From positions 1 through 6,485 of the forward strand of contig CADFQU010000055.1 in NCBI GenBank assembly GCA_902836505.1: a DNA stretch of 6,485 nucleotides, given 5' to 3'. The number at the start of each line of letters is the position of its first letter. The stretch's first letter is position 1. Of the stretch, positions 1 to 6,485 are shown in pieces. The notes under the pieces are model-generated. The model had not been told where the DNA came from. It did no database searches and worked only from the letters and a program-made list of their open reading frames with translations. The position numbers and the translations under genes are program-made. This DNA comes from Streptococcaceae bacterium (lineage in GTDB: Bacteria > Bacillota > Bacilli > Lactobacillales > Streptococcaceae).

Positions 1-23
1 TGAAGATATAAAATTTTCTGCAT
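1..23 (-). CDS. 5' fragment of next operon gene, possibly a glycosyltransferase
   Basis: An ATG at 23 opens a frame that runs off the left edge and reads M-Q-K-I-L-Y-L plus a partial codon (CA-). It starts two bases after the wchF stop and is preceded by a good ribosome binding site, AAAGGA at 29-34, five bases before the ATG and overlapping the end of wchF. The hydrophobic beta-strand-like opening is typical of the first strand of GT-B glycosyltransferases, and a transferase adding the third sugar is what usually follows wchF in streptococcal polysaccharide loci. Only seven complete codons are visible, so the product is an inference from context. Confidence 0.55.
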
Positions 24-25
24 TT

Positions 26-1198
26 CTATCCTTTAAATACTTTCTCGTAGTCTGTGACAATCTTTTCCCAAGTAAAGGCTTCAGAGATACGTTTACTTGA
101 TTTTTGATTTAGGTCTTCGATTGCTTGTACATCCAATTGCTCAGCCTGATCAATGACCTGTGCCAATTGATCTTTCTTCCAATAGAGAGCCCCGTCTTCA
201 CCAACTTCGCGGTTAAAGCCAACATCTAACAAGAGGTTGAGTTTAGTAGACTCAAGCGCCTCAAGAAGGGACGGATTGGTCCCACCTACTTCATGACCAT
301 GGAAATAAGCAAAAGCATTCTCACGAATGTATTTAAGTAATTCTTGATCATAGACAGTCCCGACAAACTTCACTCGAGGATCTTGATCAAATCCAGTATC
401 TTTACGCAACTGTTCATAGAACTTGTTTTGTTCCACATTGGTAATAAGGACAAAATCTTTCTGAGAGTTTGACCGCATAAAACCACGAATCATGGCCTCA
501 TAGTTATTTTCAGGTACAAAACGTCCCACGACAAGATAGTAGTTTCCTTCTGAGACTTGCTTGTCTACAAACCAAGTCCGTACTTTCTCGTCTTCTTTAT
601 TTAAGCTAGACTTGCTTGTATCCGTTCCATAGGCAATATAGGTCGTCTGAGGCTGATACTTGGCATAGTCCTTTTGAATATAGGCTTCGATATTCTTGCT
701 ATCACAGATCAAAAGATCAGCATGTTTAACCATGAGTTGCTCAGAAAACTTCCAGTACTTACGGACTGGAAGACTCCATTTCGCACGAAGCCATTCATGA
801 CCGTCTGGATTGACCATCAAAGTCCCTCCAATCGCCTTGATCTTCTTCTTAATCCCAGCAATGAAAGGTCCGATACGGCACGCTAGGACATAAAAGATAG
901 GAGCTTGATCCTTGTTTTCTTTAGCCATTTCAATGGCCTTATTGAGAGCTGCGATATCATAAGCAATGGCACGCGCAGGACCGATATTAGGGACATCAAT
1001 GTTGTAGCAGATTGCTCCATTATGCTCGAAGGTATCTGAAGTAATCCCTGATTTTGCAGAATTCTCCCGCATACAAGCTACATAGTATTGAATCTCTCGG
1101 TCTTGTTGGCACTCTGTCAGCTTTTCGACAAAGGTTTCAAAACCACCATATTTCGCTGGAATTCCCTTAGAACCCACGATATAAACTGACTGTTTCAT
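26..1198 (-). CDS. wchF: WchF-type beta-1,4-rhamnosyltransferase (DUF1972/GT4-like)
   Basis: A predicted cytosolic glycosyltransferase of 390 residues. By family knowledge it transfers L-rhamnose from dTDP-Rha to the Glc-PP-undecaprenol made by WchA, giving the second sugar of the repeat unit. Visible motifs are the N-terminal GSKGIPAKYGGFETFVE loop (residues 9-25) typical of DUF1972 transferases, VNPDGHEW (129-136), VGRFVPENNYE (224-234) opening the C-terminal nucleotide-sugar domain, and HGHEVGGTNPSLLEAL (300-315) with the acidic residues expected near the donor site. The reading frame extends back to 1249, overlapping wchA. I chose the ATG at 1198 because AAGGAG lies four bases upstream and the MKQSVYIVGSKG opening matches the usual family start; the 17 extra residues are basic and unlike the family. 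It begins 37 bases after wchA. Exact linkage specificity is inferred from family resemblance. Confidence 0.93.
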   Translation of the reverse strand: MKQSVYIVGSKGIPAKYGGFETFVEKLTECQQDREIQYYVACMRENSAKSGITSDTFEHNGAICYNIDVPNIGPARAIAYDIAALNKAIEMAKENKDQAPIFYVLACRIGPFIAGIKKKIKAIGGTLMVNPDGHEWLRAKWSLPVRKYWKFSEQLMVKHADLLICDSKNIEAYIQKDYAKYQPQTTYIAYGTDTSKSSLNKEDEKVRTWFVDKQVSEGNYYLVVGRFVPENNYEAMIRGFMRSNSQKDFVLITNVEQNKFYEQLRKDTGFDQDPRVKFVGTVYDQELLKYIRENAFAYFHGHEVGGTNPSLLEALESTKLNLLLDVGFNREVGEDGALYWKKDQLAQVIDQAEQLDVQAIEDLNQKSSKRISEAFTWEKIVTDYEKVFKG

Positions 1199-1202
1199 TT
1201 TT

Positions 1203-1208
1203 CTCCTT
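1203..1208 (-). promoter_or_regulatory. Ribosome binding site of wchF
   Basis: AAGGAG on the minus strand, four bases before the ATG at 1198. It decides the wchF start against the longer in-frame ATG at 1249. Part of it (1204-1208) is complementary to TCCTT at 1216-1220, so the site could be masked in a small hairpin with a seven-base loop. Confidence 0.8.
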
Positions 1209-1220
1209 ACATGGAAAGGA

Positions 1221-1243
1221 CGAAGCAGGAATTTCCTACTTCG
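1221..1243 (-). other. RNA hairpin spanning the wchA stop codon, upstream of wchF
   Basis: On the minus strand an 11-base arm CGAAGTAGGAA is followed by one A and then TTCCTGCTTCG, which pairs with the first arm throughout with a single U-G wobble. Allowing for a realistic loop this is a stem of about nine or ten base pairs. The TAG stop of wchA (1238-1236) sits in the structure, and no T-run follows, so it does not look like an intrinsic terminator. In the plus-strand RNA the wobble position becomes a C-A mismatch, so pairing is best in the sense transcript. A role in wchA-wchF translational coupling or transcript processing is inference. Confidence 0.55.
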
Positions 1244-2609
1244 CTCCATCTCGTTTAAATACCACTTTGATCGTTTTCAGCAAGATTTTAATATCTGACC
1301 AAATGGTCCAATCATCAATATAAGATACATCTAAGCGAACCACTTCGTCAAAGTCTGTAATCTCACTGCGGCCACTCACCTGCCAAAGCCCTGTAATACC
1401 AGGCTTAAAGCTTAAGCGGCGTTTTTGTTCTGGAGTGTATTTCTCATACTCATCCACTGTTGGTGGACGAGTTCCAACTAAACTCATATCTCCCTTTAGA
1501 ACATTGAAGAATTGTGGCAACTCATCCAGACTGGTCTTGCGGATAAAGCGCCCGATCGGCGTAATCCGGGGGTCATTGTCCATTTTGAACATCCCACCGG
1601 TCATGGTATTTTGATCCATCAATTCTTTTTTCCGCTCCTCTGCATCGACGTACATGGAACGGAATTTATAAAATTTAAAATAGCGACCATTTTTCCCAAC
1701 CCTCTTCTGGGCAAAAATAGCAGGACCTCCATCCTTGCGAATCAAAGGTACCAATACGATCGCTACCAAGCCACAGATAACCAAGCCCACCAAGGAACCA
1801 CAGATATCAATCACACGTTTCGCGGTCACGTGGCTAGGTTTGTAGAAGTTGGTCGAGAAAGTGACGACATTGAGCCCAGCCACTTCTCGAATCCGTTTGT
1901 TGCCAGCAAAGTTCAAATCAAAAGCATTGAGGTTAACGGTGACGTCGATCCCCATCGTCTCAAATTGTGAGACATATTCACCAATGTCATACTCTTCACT
2001 TGGAAGATTGAGAAAGACTTCGTCTACCACTTCATAGGTCGCATAAGCCAACAGGTCTTCCTTCGGAACAACCCGAACAGTTGGGTGTTGAAAATTTGGG
2101 CGGTCCAATACCGTCACTGCAACCACTTCACCACCGCTATCATTTGACGAAAGAAGGCGATCAAGAACTTTATCTAGACGAGAATTGGCCGTAATCAAGA
2201 GAATCTTGTGACTTCCTTTAAGGCTGTAATAGAAGCGTCGCCAATAGCGTTTGATGAGGTAGTTCATCAAATAAAGGACAAGTGTTAGAAGAAATAGAAA
2301 ATAAATCATCCCCCGACGGGAGAGGGAAAACTTCTCCTCCAAAAAGAAGCTCGAAAAACTGATGGCAAGCGCGAAACACAAGCTGTATTTCAAGGTTTGT
2401 AAGAAATCAACTAGATGGCCCCGCTTGAAATAATCTTGATTGTAATCGCTGACGTAAAAGGCTACGTAATGCAACAAATACAGATAGAAAATTGTATTAG
2501 AGTGGATTTCTGTCTCTGTCACAAAACTAAACATATAAGCCACAACTAAGACTGGTAAGCTTTGGACAAAGGCCAAAGCAAATTTGTGAAATCCCCTTCC
2601 TTCTGTCAT
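1236..2609 (-). CDS. wchA: Initiating glucosyl-1-phosphate transferase WchA (CpsE)
   Basis: A 457-residue polyprenyl-phosphate hexose-1-phosphate transferase (PHPT, WbaP-like). It transfers Glc-1-P from UDP-Glc to undecaprenyl phosphate at the inner membrane face, the committed first step of repeat-unit synthesis. Four hydrophobic N-terminal segments lie at about residues 11-31, 41-53, 70-90 and 100-118. A soluble nucleotide-binding-like domain follows (about 133-255), then a fifth membrane segment (266-290) and the catalytic bacterial sugar transferase domain. Catalytic landmarks are [15 protein letters not shown] (315-329), [22 protein letters not shown] (345-366) with the essential Asp-Glu pair D362/E363, SLVGTRPP (376-383) and [13 protein letters not shown] (403-415). 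Length is normal. The start has only a weak upstream AGGA (2620-2623) at ten bases. It lies 19 bases after cpsD. Glucose specificity is inferred from similarity to streptococcal WchA and from the WchF partner. Confidence 0.95.
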   Translation of the reverse strand: MTEGRGFHKFALAFVQSLPVLVVAYMFSFVTETEIHSNTIFYLYLLHYVAFYVSDYNQDYFKRGHLVDFLQTLKYSLCFALAISFSSFFLEEKFSLSRRGMIYFLFLLTLVLYLMNYLIKRYWRRFYYSLKGSHKILLITANSRLDKVLDRLLSSNDSGGEVVAVTVLDRPNFQHPTVRVVPKEDLLAYATYEVVDEVFLNLPSEEYDIGEYVSQFETMGIDVTVNLNAFDLNFAGNKRIREVAGLNVVTFSTNFYKPSHVTAKRVIDICGSLVGLVICGLVAIVLVPLIRKDGGPAIFAQKRVGKNGRYFKFYKFRSMYVDAEERKKELMDQNTMTGGMFKMDNDPRITPIGRFIRKTSLDELPQFFNVLKGDMSLVGTRPPTVDEYEKYTPEQKRRLSFKPGITGLWQVSGRSEITDFDEVVRLDVSYIDDWTIWSDIKILLKTIKVVFKRDGAK

Positions 2610-2628
2610 AATATCCCGATCCTATTCT

Positions 2629-3333
2629 TTATCTTTTTTTCCCGTAATTGCCATAGTTCCCATAGTTCCCGTAATTACCATAGGAACCATATTTTTCTAA
2701 TTGAACATCAAATTTATTGAGGACCACTCCTAGGAATGGTGTCCCCGTCTGCTCCAGTTGCTCTTTGGCCTTCTGAACTGCCTTGCGACTCACAGCTCCT
2801 GCTGCCGTCACAACAAAACTTCCATCACACCGTTGAGCGATAATCGCCGCATCAATCACCATCCCGATCGGAGGAGTATCAACGATAATGTAGTCGTAGT
2901 GATTGCGAAGCGCCTCAATGATGACCTCGAAGTTTTTACTTTGCAAGAGACCTGTCGGGTTTGGAGAAATCTGCCCTGACAAGAGAACGTCCAATTTTGG
3001 ATAGTCTGTTGTCGCAATCGCTTGGGAAATCTCACTCTTCCCAGAAAGTACTTCAGTCAATCCAGCGACACGACCTTGGCTCTTGAAGACACCTGTCATG
3101 ACCGAATTACGGATATCAGCATCAATCAACAAGGTACGATAGCCCGCACGCGCAAAGGCTGTCGCCAAATTCGTAGAAATGGTTGATTTTCCTTCGTTTG
3201 GTTGCACAGATGAGATGGCAACGACCTTAATATTGGTCCCACTCAACTGAATATTGGTACTCAAGGCATTAAAATACTCTTCAGCCTGAGTCATCGCTGC
3301 TAATTTGCTTTTTACAATTTCTAAGGTTGCCAT
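2629..3333 (-). CDS. cpsD: CpsD/Wze bacterial tyrosine autokinase
   Basis: A 234-residue cytoplasmic BY-kinase that autophosphorylates on a C-terminal tyrosine cluster. It works with the membrane protein CpsC and is reset by the phosphatase CpsB, modulating polymer length, assembly and wall attachment. Visible motifs are the Walker A region SSVQPNEGKST (41-51, catalytic K49), Walker A' LLIDAD (68-73, followed by IRNSVM) and Walker B IIVDTPPIG (149-157). SPNPTGLLQSKNF (123-135) is a typical streptococcal CpsD segment. The P-loop has Asn where many relatives have Gly (PNEGKS rather than PGEGKS). The tail carries six tyrosines at 215, 218, 221, 224, 227 and 230 in YG(S/N) repeats, ending KKR. 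The start is supported by GGGAG five bases upstream, and the gene lies 12 bases after cpsC, as expected for a split transmembrane-kinase pair. Confidence 0.96.
   Translation of the reverse strand: MATLEIVKSKLAAMTQAEEYFNALSTNIQLSGTNIKVVAISSVQPNEGKSTISTNLATAFARAGYRTLLIDADIRNSVMTGVFKSQGRVAGLTEVLSGKSEISQAIATTDYPKLDVLLSGQISPNPTGLLQSKNFEVIIEALRNHYDYIIVDTPPIGMVIDAAIIAQRCDGSFVVTAAGAVSRKAVQKAKEQLEQTGTPFLGVVLNKFDVQLEKYGSYGNYGNYGNYGNYGKKR
2641..2691 (-). repeat. 9-bp tandem repeat encoding the YG(S/N) tyrosine tail of CpsD
   Basis: Five and two-thirds units of a 9-bp repeat encode Y-G-S once, Y-G-N four times, then Y-G. The nucleotide units differ at third codon positions (GGT AAT TAC, GGG AAC TAT twice, GGC AAT TAC), so one adjacent pair is identical and the rest have drifted. 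Each unit is a whole number of codons, so gain or loss of a unit would change tyrosine number without breaking the frame. Confidence 0.9.
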
Positions 3334-3345
3334 GAATTCTCCCTC

Positions 3346-4041
3346 TTACAGTTTCTTCACACTAGGGATCACACCTAATAGTGTAATGCCCATCACTTCT
3401 TCGATATCTTCTGGTTTCTTCACACGGTCATCCAATACTTCTGACAAGATCACCAGAATGGAAATCAAGACACCACCAAGGACAAAGCCAATGACAACAT
3501 TTCGTTTGATATTTGGTGAAGAAGGATTTTGCGGGACAACTGCCTCATCCAATGTTGTCACGTCAGAAACCTTAGTCACAGCAATAATTTTTTCTGCCGC
3601 TACATCTTTCAAGCCATTTGCGATGCGAGCTGCCTCTTGTGGATCTGAGTCGGATGCTGTGATGGACAAAATCCGAGTATCCGCTGGTACTGCCACTGAG
3701 ACTTTCTTAGCAAGCTCTGCTGGAGTCATATCCAACTTCAACTCTTCAATGGCTTGGTTCAAGACATTTTGAGAAAGGATAATCTCGCGATAGTCTTTAA
3801 CCAAATAGGATCCCGCTTGAAGATCTTGGTTAGTCAAGGCATTGTTTTCTTGGTTCTGACGACTGACCACATAAATACGGCTAGTGCTTTGGTAGATCTT
3901 TTTCGCTACAAAAGCGCTGTAGCCTAGGGCTCCAATCGCAAACAGCAAGGCCGTAATAATAATTGAGAATTTACGACGCCATAAGGTTTTAAAGAGGGAG
4001 ACCACATCCAACTCGATCTCTTTGCTCTCTTGGTTTTTCAT
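3346..4041 (-). CDS. cpsC: CpsC/Wzd polysaccharide co-polymerase, CpsD activator
   Basis: A 231-residue membrane protein of the Wzz/PCP family. It is needed for CpsD kinase activity and helps set polymer chain length and localisation. There are two membrane segments (about 25-45 and 181-200) flanking an extracytoplasmic loop. The loop contains TSRIYVVSRQ (53-62), ALTNQDLQAGSYLVKDYREI (68-87), VAVPADTRILSI (116-127) and the proline-rich PQNPSSPNIKRN (170-181) just before the second helix, the standard PCP signature. The short cytoplasmic tail VKKPEDIEEVMGITLLGVIP (207-226) is the part thought to contact CpsD. The frame extends two codons to a GTG at 4047, but AAGGAG at 4051-4056 is only three bases from the GTG and nine from the ATG, so I prefer the ATG at 4041. 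It is 42 bases after cpsB. No kinase domain is fused, as in other Gram-positive loci. Confidence 0.95.
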   Translation of the reverse strand: MKNQESKEIELDVVSLFKTLWRRKFSIIITALLFAIGALGYSAFVAKKIYQSTSRIYVVSRQNQENNALTNQDLQAGSYLVKDYREIILSQNVLNQAIEELKLDMTPAELAKKVSVAVPADTRILSITASDSDPQEAARIANGLKDVAAEKIIAVTKVSDVTTLDEAVVPQNPSSPNIKRNVVIGFVLGGVLISILVILSEVLDDRVKKPEDIEEVMGITLLGVIPSVKKL

Positions 4042-4050
4042 ATTCACTTT

Positions 4051-4056
4051 CTCCTT
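4051..4056 (-). promoter_or_regulatory. Ribosome binding site of cpsC
   Basis: AAGGAG on the minus strand. The in-frame GTG at 4047 leaves only three bases of spacing while the ATG at 4041 leaves nine, so this site favours the ATG and removes two residues from the longest frame. Confidence 0.75.
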
Positions 4057-4083
4057 TTCAATCCCCGGGATGGATCTTGATGA

Positions 4084-4815
4084 TTAAAATAATTCGTTAT
4101 CCAATAATGTTTGTTGATTTTCAACAAATAGGGCACGCGCCCGATCACTGCCGTAGCGTTTTTCAATCAACTGATAAGCTTTTTCCATGTATGGAGGGCG
4201 CTGATCGACATTGTGCATATCGCTTGCAACGAAATGGACCAAGTCCTTGTCCAAGAAATATTGGGCACGATGTTTCATGAACTTGTAGCGATCACCAAAC
4301 AGTTTGGGCTTGAGAACGCTAGAACTATTGATCTGGGTATAGCATCCCATTCGGATCAATTCCCGCACCCGTTTTTCATTCTTTTCCAAACAGTGGTACC
4401 GTTCAATATGGGCAACCACCGGAGTCACTCCTAAACGCAAGACCGCACTTAAGGCTTGGTGAATCTCCTTGTAGGGCGTTGCCATACTAAATTCGATCAA
4501 GGCAAAGCTGGTCTCAGCCAGTGTTGGAATAGTCCCAGCCTCTAGCTTTTCTAGGATATCTCGCGTATAGAAGATTTCTGCTCCGAAATGCAAGGTCATT
4601 TCAGGCAGATAAGTCTCCACCATCTCTTTTACTGCCAAGTAGTTTTGATAGATCTTTTCTTCTGGGGTTTCAAACATCCCTTTTCGGCGATGGGATGTCG
4701 AAACGATGGTACGAACCCCTTGACGGTAGCTTTCCTCGATGAGGAGCTTGCTATCCTCAATCGTCTTTGGTCCATCATCCACATCAAAGACAATGTGTGA
4801 ATGAATATCAATCAT
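4084..4815 (-). CDS. cpsB: CpsB/Wzh PHP-family protein-tyrosine phosphatase
   Basis: A 243-residue metal-dependent phosphatase of the PHP superfamily, which dephosphorylates CpsD-P and so resets the kinase cycle. Expected metal ligands are visible: H5 and H7 in MIDIHSH, D14 in DVDDG, H42 in [13 protein letters not shown] (39-51), E80 in GAEIFY (78-83), H136 in VAHIERY (134-140), and D199/H201 in VASDMHN (196-202). The protein is full length for the family, with no signal peptide or membrane segment. The start ATG overlaps the end of cpsA by eight bases (4808-4815), and AAGGA lies seven bases upstream inside cpsA, so the two genes are probably translationally coupled. It shares nothing with the low-molecular-weight phosphatases that serve this role in Gram-negative loci. 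Confidence 0.96.
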   Translation of the reverse strand: MIDIHSHIVFDVDDGPKTIEDSKLLIEESYRQGVRTIVSTSHRRKGMFETPEEKIYQNYLAVKEMVETYLPEMTLHFGAEIFYTRDILEKLEAGTIPTLAETSFALIEFSMATPYKEIHQALSAVLRLGVTPVVAHIERYHCLEKNEKRVRELIRMGCYTQINSSSVLKPKLFGDRYKFMKHRAQYFLDKDLVHFVASDMHNVDQRPPYMEKAYQLIEKRYGSDRARALFVENQQTLLDNELF

Positions 4816-6286
4816 TGTTTTTTCCTTCCATGATTTGGTTTATCTTTTCTTTGGCTCTTGCCACACTATCAGCGTTCAGCTCCATCATGTAGAGGGCAGA
4901 TCCTGGCATAGCATATGAAGGCAAATCATTTCGTCCTTGTCCAGTGACAGCTTGTGAAGTCACCTTGTAGCTTCCGCCAGTCTCCAACTGTGTATTCACC
5001 AAATTCATAATCGTTGGCAAGGGCATATTGGTTTGCAAGGAATCCTGTAAACCAGAAACGATTTCATTATAGTTACTCAACGCTTTGGTCGATGTTAATT
5101 TATGGATAATGGCTGCGATTACTTTTTCTTGGTTCTTCCCACGATCGTTGTCTCCACCTTCAAGAGAGTAGCGCTCACGGACAAAGCCAAGGGCCTGTTC
5201 CGAATCCAAGTGGACTTTTCCTACAGGGAAGTGGTAGTTCCCGTGTAAACTTGTAAATTCTTGATCATTTTCTACATCAATTCCTCCGACTAAGTCGACA
5301 AGCTTCAAGAAGGATGTGAAGTTCAATCGGACATAGTAGTCAATCTTGATGCCATACAGGTTTTCTAAGGTATGAATAGATGCATCTACTCCATAAATCC
5401 CAGCGTGGGTCAATTTATCCCCTTGGTTGTTTCCACCATCAGCGATCGGTACATAGGCATCACGCGGAGTGGTAGTCAACAAGACTTGCTTGGTCTTTCT
5501 GTTGACCGTCATGATAATATTGACATCAGATCGAGAAACTGAAGTAACTGGACCATAAGTATCAATCCCACTGACATAGATGTTAAAGGTGTCCGCATTA
5601 GCATCTGCCTTAGCTTTGGTTTCAACTTGACGGCGAATCTTGTAAGAGTAAATTTTCTTTAATTTTTTCGCATAGTCAGCATCCACACTGGCAATGGTAT
5701 CTTCAAAGGTGCTATTCAAGACAATGGCTTGTGTCTTGTCTTCTTGTAGGGCCTGGTAGGCTGCCGCATAAGACTCCACATCTTCAATGGTCAAGTCATG
5801 CTGGCGCGTTTTCTTCACTTCTTCTACCAAGGCTTGAAGATCATCTGCATTGTTATTTCCCGTAGGTGCCACTACACTACTAATTTCTTTGATATCTTGG
5901 ATTGGACTATCCGCTTTGACATAGACAGCCATTTCAAATTCTGTATAGTTGGCATTCCGGTTCACATTCCCAGCGACATCGACCAATTGCTGGGTCACAT
6001 AGGTCCCCACGGAAGTTCCTAGCAAGCCTAAAATCAATAAAAATAGCGTCGTCTTTTTAGCCTTGCCTGCAAGGATCAAACCCAAGGTTAAAAAAAGTCC
6101 GCCAACTAGCAAGGCCGTCACAAGGATATTCAAATAACGGAAGGCTAGGATATTGTAGCTAAAGACATTATAAAGAAAGAGCCCAGCCACAAGTAGCGTT
6201 AAGACCCAGAGACCGCTATTGACAATCCGTAGCTGGTCCCAACTGCTAGTTCTGGTTGAACGTTTGTTTTTTCTGCTTCTATTCAT
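4808..6286 (-). CDS. cpsA: CpsA/Wzg LytR-CpsA-Psr (LCP) family wall-polymer ligase
   Basis: A 492-residue membrane-anchored LCP phosphotransferase; the family transfers undecaprenyl-linked glycopolymers to peptidoglycan. The very basic cytoplasmic N-terminus is followed by three hydrophobic helices (about 23-43, 47-72, 79-99). An extracellular accessory domain (about 110-225) contains [14 protein letters not shown] (140-153). The LCP domain starts near 232: [12 protein letters not shown] (234-245), [14 protein letters not shown] (250-263) with Asp/Arg ligands, [13 protein letters not shown] (269-281), GGIDVEND (334-341), and GFVRERYS (367-374) with the paired arginines, then R382 and Q386. 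This is the long streptococcal capsule type with three helices rather than the one-helix LytR type. Two in-frame ATGs exist. The one at 6286 has GGGGGA four bases upstream; the one at 6298 would lie about nine bases from the expected transcript start with no ribosome site, so 6286 is chosen. Confidence 0.96.
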   Translation of the reverse strand: MNRSRKNKRSTRTSSWDQLRIVNSGLWVLTLLVAGLFLYNVFSYNILAFRYLNILVTALLVGGLFLTLGLILAGKAKKTTLFLLILGLLGTSVGTYVTQQLVDVAGNVNRNANYTEFEMAVYVKADSPIQDIKEISSVVAPTGNNNADDLQALVEEVKKTRQHDLTIEDVESYAAAYQALQEDKTQAIVLNSTFEDTIASVDADYAKKLKKIYSYKIRRQVETKAKADANADTFNIYVSGIDTYGPVTSVSRSDVNIIMTVNRKTKQVLLTTTPRDAYVPIADGGNNQGDKLTHAGIYGVDASIHTLENLYGIKIDYYVRLNFTSFLKLVDLVGGIDVENDQEFTSLHGNYHFPVGKVHLDSEQALGFVRERYSLEGGDNDRGKNQEKVIAAIIHKLTSTKALSNYNEIVSGLQDSLQTNMPLPTIMNLVNTQLETGGSYKVTSQAVTGQGRNDLPSYAMPGSALYMMELNADSVARAKEKINQIMEGKNND

Positions 6287-6290
6287 TTTA

Positions 6291-6296
6291 TCCCCC
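6291..6296 (-). promoter_or_regulatory. Ribosome binding site of cpsA
   Basis: GGGGGA four bases before the ATG at 6286. It overlaps the alternative ATG at 6298 (the G of that codon is the first G of the run), which argues that the upstream ATG is not the functional start. Confidence 0.65.
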
Positions 6297-6313
6297 ATAC
6301 TATTTTCTTAAAT

Positions 6314-6324
6314 ATTATAACATA
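6314..6324 (-). promoter_or_regulatory. Extended -10 promoter of the cps operon
   Basis: The minus strand reads TATGTTATAAT: a consensus -10 hexamer TATAAT (6319-6314) preceded by the TRTGn extension favoured by Gram-positive vegetative sigma factors. No convincing -35 box lies 16-18 bases upstream; the hexamers there (such as CGATTT and GATTTT) are poor, so recognition probably depends on the extended -10. Transcription would start near 6307, giving a leader of about 20 bases before the cpsA ATG. No recognisable operator was found around it. Confidence 0.75.
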
Positions 6325-6420
6325 AAATCATCCTAAAAATCGGAATCTATGCCCAATTCTCCACTATTAATTTTATACTATTCCGAGCTCTCTGTACAGC
6401 AATATGGGAAAAGAAATGAG

Positions 6421-6457
6421 CAAATAAAAAGAGGCTGGGACAAAAGTCCTAGCCTCT
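6421..6457. terminator. Inverted repeat, probable (possibly bidirectional) intrinsic terminator upstream of cpsA
   Basis: The arms GAGGCTGGGAC (6431-6441) and GTCCTAGCCTC (6446-6456) flank an AAAA loop, with an extra A-T pair outside. In minus-strand RNA the hairpin is followed at once by UUUUUAUUUG (6430-6421), a good U-tract, but it contains one A-C mismatch. In plus-strand RNA the stem pairs fully with a G-U wobble, and the following tract is weaker (UCAAUUUUC). It would stop read-through into cps from a co-oriented upstream gene beyond the right edge. That gene is not visible, so the operative direction is inferred. Confidence 0.7.
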
Positions 6458-6485
6458 CAATTTTCTTTGGATTGTCGAGCAAGAC

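Noticed and set aside
1199..1249. N-terminal extension of wchF by 17 residues, overlapping the wchA end
   Set aside because: The extension is basic and unlike the family, and a strong AAGGAG sits just before the internal ATG at 1198.
1512..1970. Plus-strand open frame of 152 codons opposite wchA
   Set aside because: It lies wholly antisense to the conserved catalytic and linker region of WchA, has no clear ribosome site, and its translation shows no recognisable domain. It is a shadow frame.
2629..2643. A7 run at the end of cpsD as a programmed frameshift site
   Set aside because: The run falls in the last Lys-Lys-Arg codons, the zero frame does not match the X XXY YYZ slippery arrangement, and nothing useful lies in the alternative frames. 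At most it could vary the last residues by replication slippage.
3305..3772. Plus-strand open frame of 155 codons opposite cpsC and the start of cpsD
   Set aside because: Its Ser/Thr-rich low-complexity translation is typical of the complement of a real gene, and both sense genes beneath it are strongly conserved in motif.
4048..4083. Small inverted repeat around CCCGGGG between cpsB and cpsC
   Set aside because: Only about four pairs can form with a realistic loop, and there is no T-run or other sign of a terminator or regulator site.
6372..6377. Second minus-strand -10-like hexamer (TATAAA) upstream of the main promoter
   Set aside because: It has no TG extension and only a poor TTGCTG at about 19 bases as a -35. 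The extended -10 at 6314-6324 is much stronger.
6385..6399. Adjacent palindromes GAGCTC and CTGTACAG upstream of the promoter
   Set aside because: They are short, do not form a repeated operator, and match no regulator site I can name; chance is a sufficient explanation.

Overview
The window is the 5' (regulatory and priming) end of a Wzx/Wzy-type capsule or surface-polysaccharide operon from a Streptococcus. All convincing genes lie on the minus strand, so transcription runs from the right edge towards the left. The organism call rests on the moderately AT-rich base composition, the cpsA-cpsB-cpsC-cpsD-wchA-wchF order, and protein sequences that read as close relatives of pneumococcal and oral mitis/sanguinis-group streptococcal proteins. 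The species cannot be fixed from this sequence.

Layout, in transcription order. At the right edge (about 6421-6485) is an inverted repeat with flanking T/A tracts that looks like a terminator, probably for the gene upstream of the operon. A short leader region follows, with a consensus extended -10 promoter (6314-6324). Then come cpsA/wzg (LytR-CpsA-Psr phosphotransferase), cpsB/wzh (PHP-type tyrosine phosphatase), cpsC/wzd (membrane co-polymerase and kinase activator), cpsD/wze (BY-kinase with a six-tyrosine tail), wchA/cpsE (initiating glucosyl-phosphate transferase) and wchF (second-sugar rhamnosyltransferase). The first 23 bases hold the start of one more gene, cut by the window edge. Spacing is tight throughout, from an 8-nt overlap to a 42-nt gap, which fits a single transcript.

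How the genes work together (family knowledge plus inference). WchA loads Glc-1-P onto undecaprenyl phosphate. WchF probably adds a beta-1,4-linked rhamnose. Later transferases, flippase and polymerase should lie beyond the left edge. CpsB, CpsC and CpsD form the phosphotyrosine circuit that tunes polymer assembly, and CpsA attaches the finished polymer to the cell wall. A polymer beginning Glc then Rha would fit either a capsule or a coaggregation-receptor polysaccharide (RPS).

I do not see an undescribed system here. The points most worth a second look are a strand-asymmetric RNA hairpin over the wchA stop codon just before wchF, the 9-bp repeat encoding the CpsD tyrosine tail, the promoter and start-codon arrangement of cpsA, and the inverted-repeat element at the right edge. 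Three start codons were moved inward from the longest reading frame (cpsA, cpsC, wchF) on ribosome-binding-site evidence.
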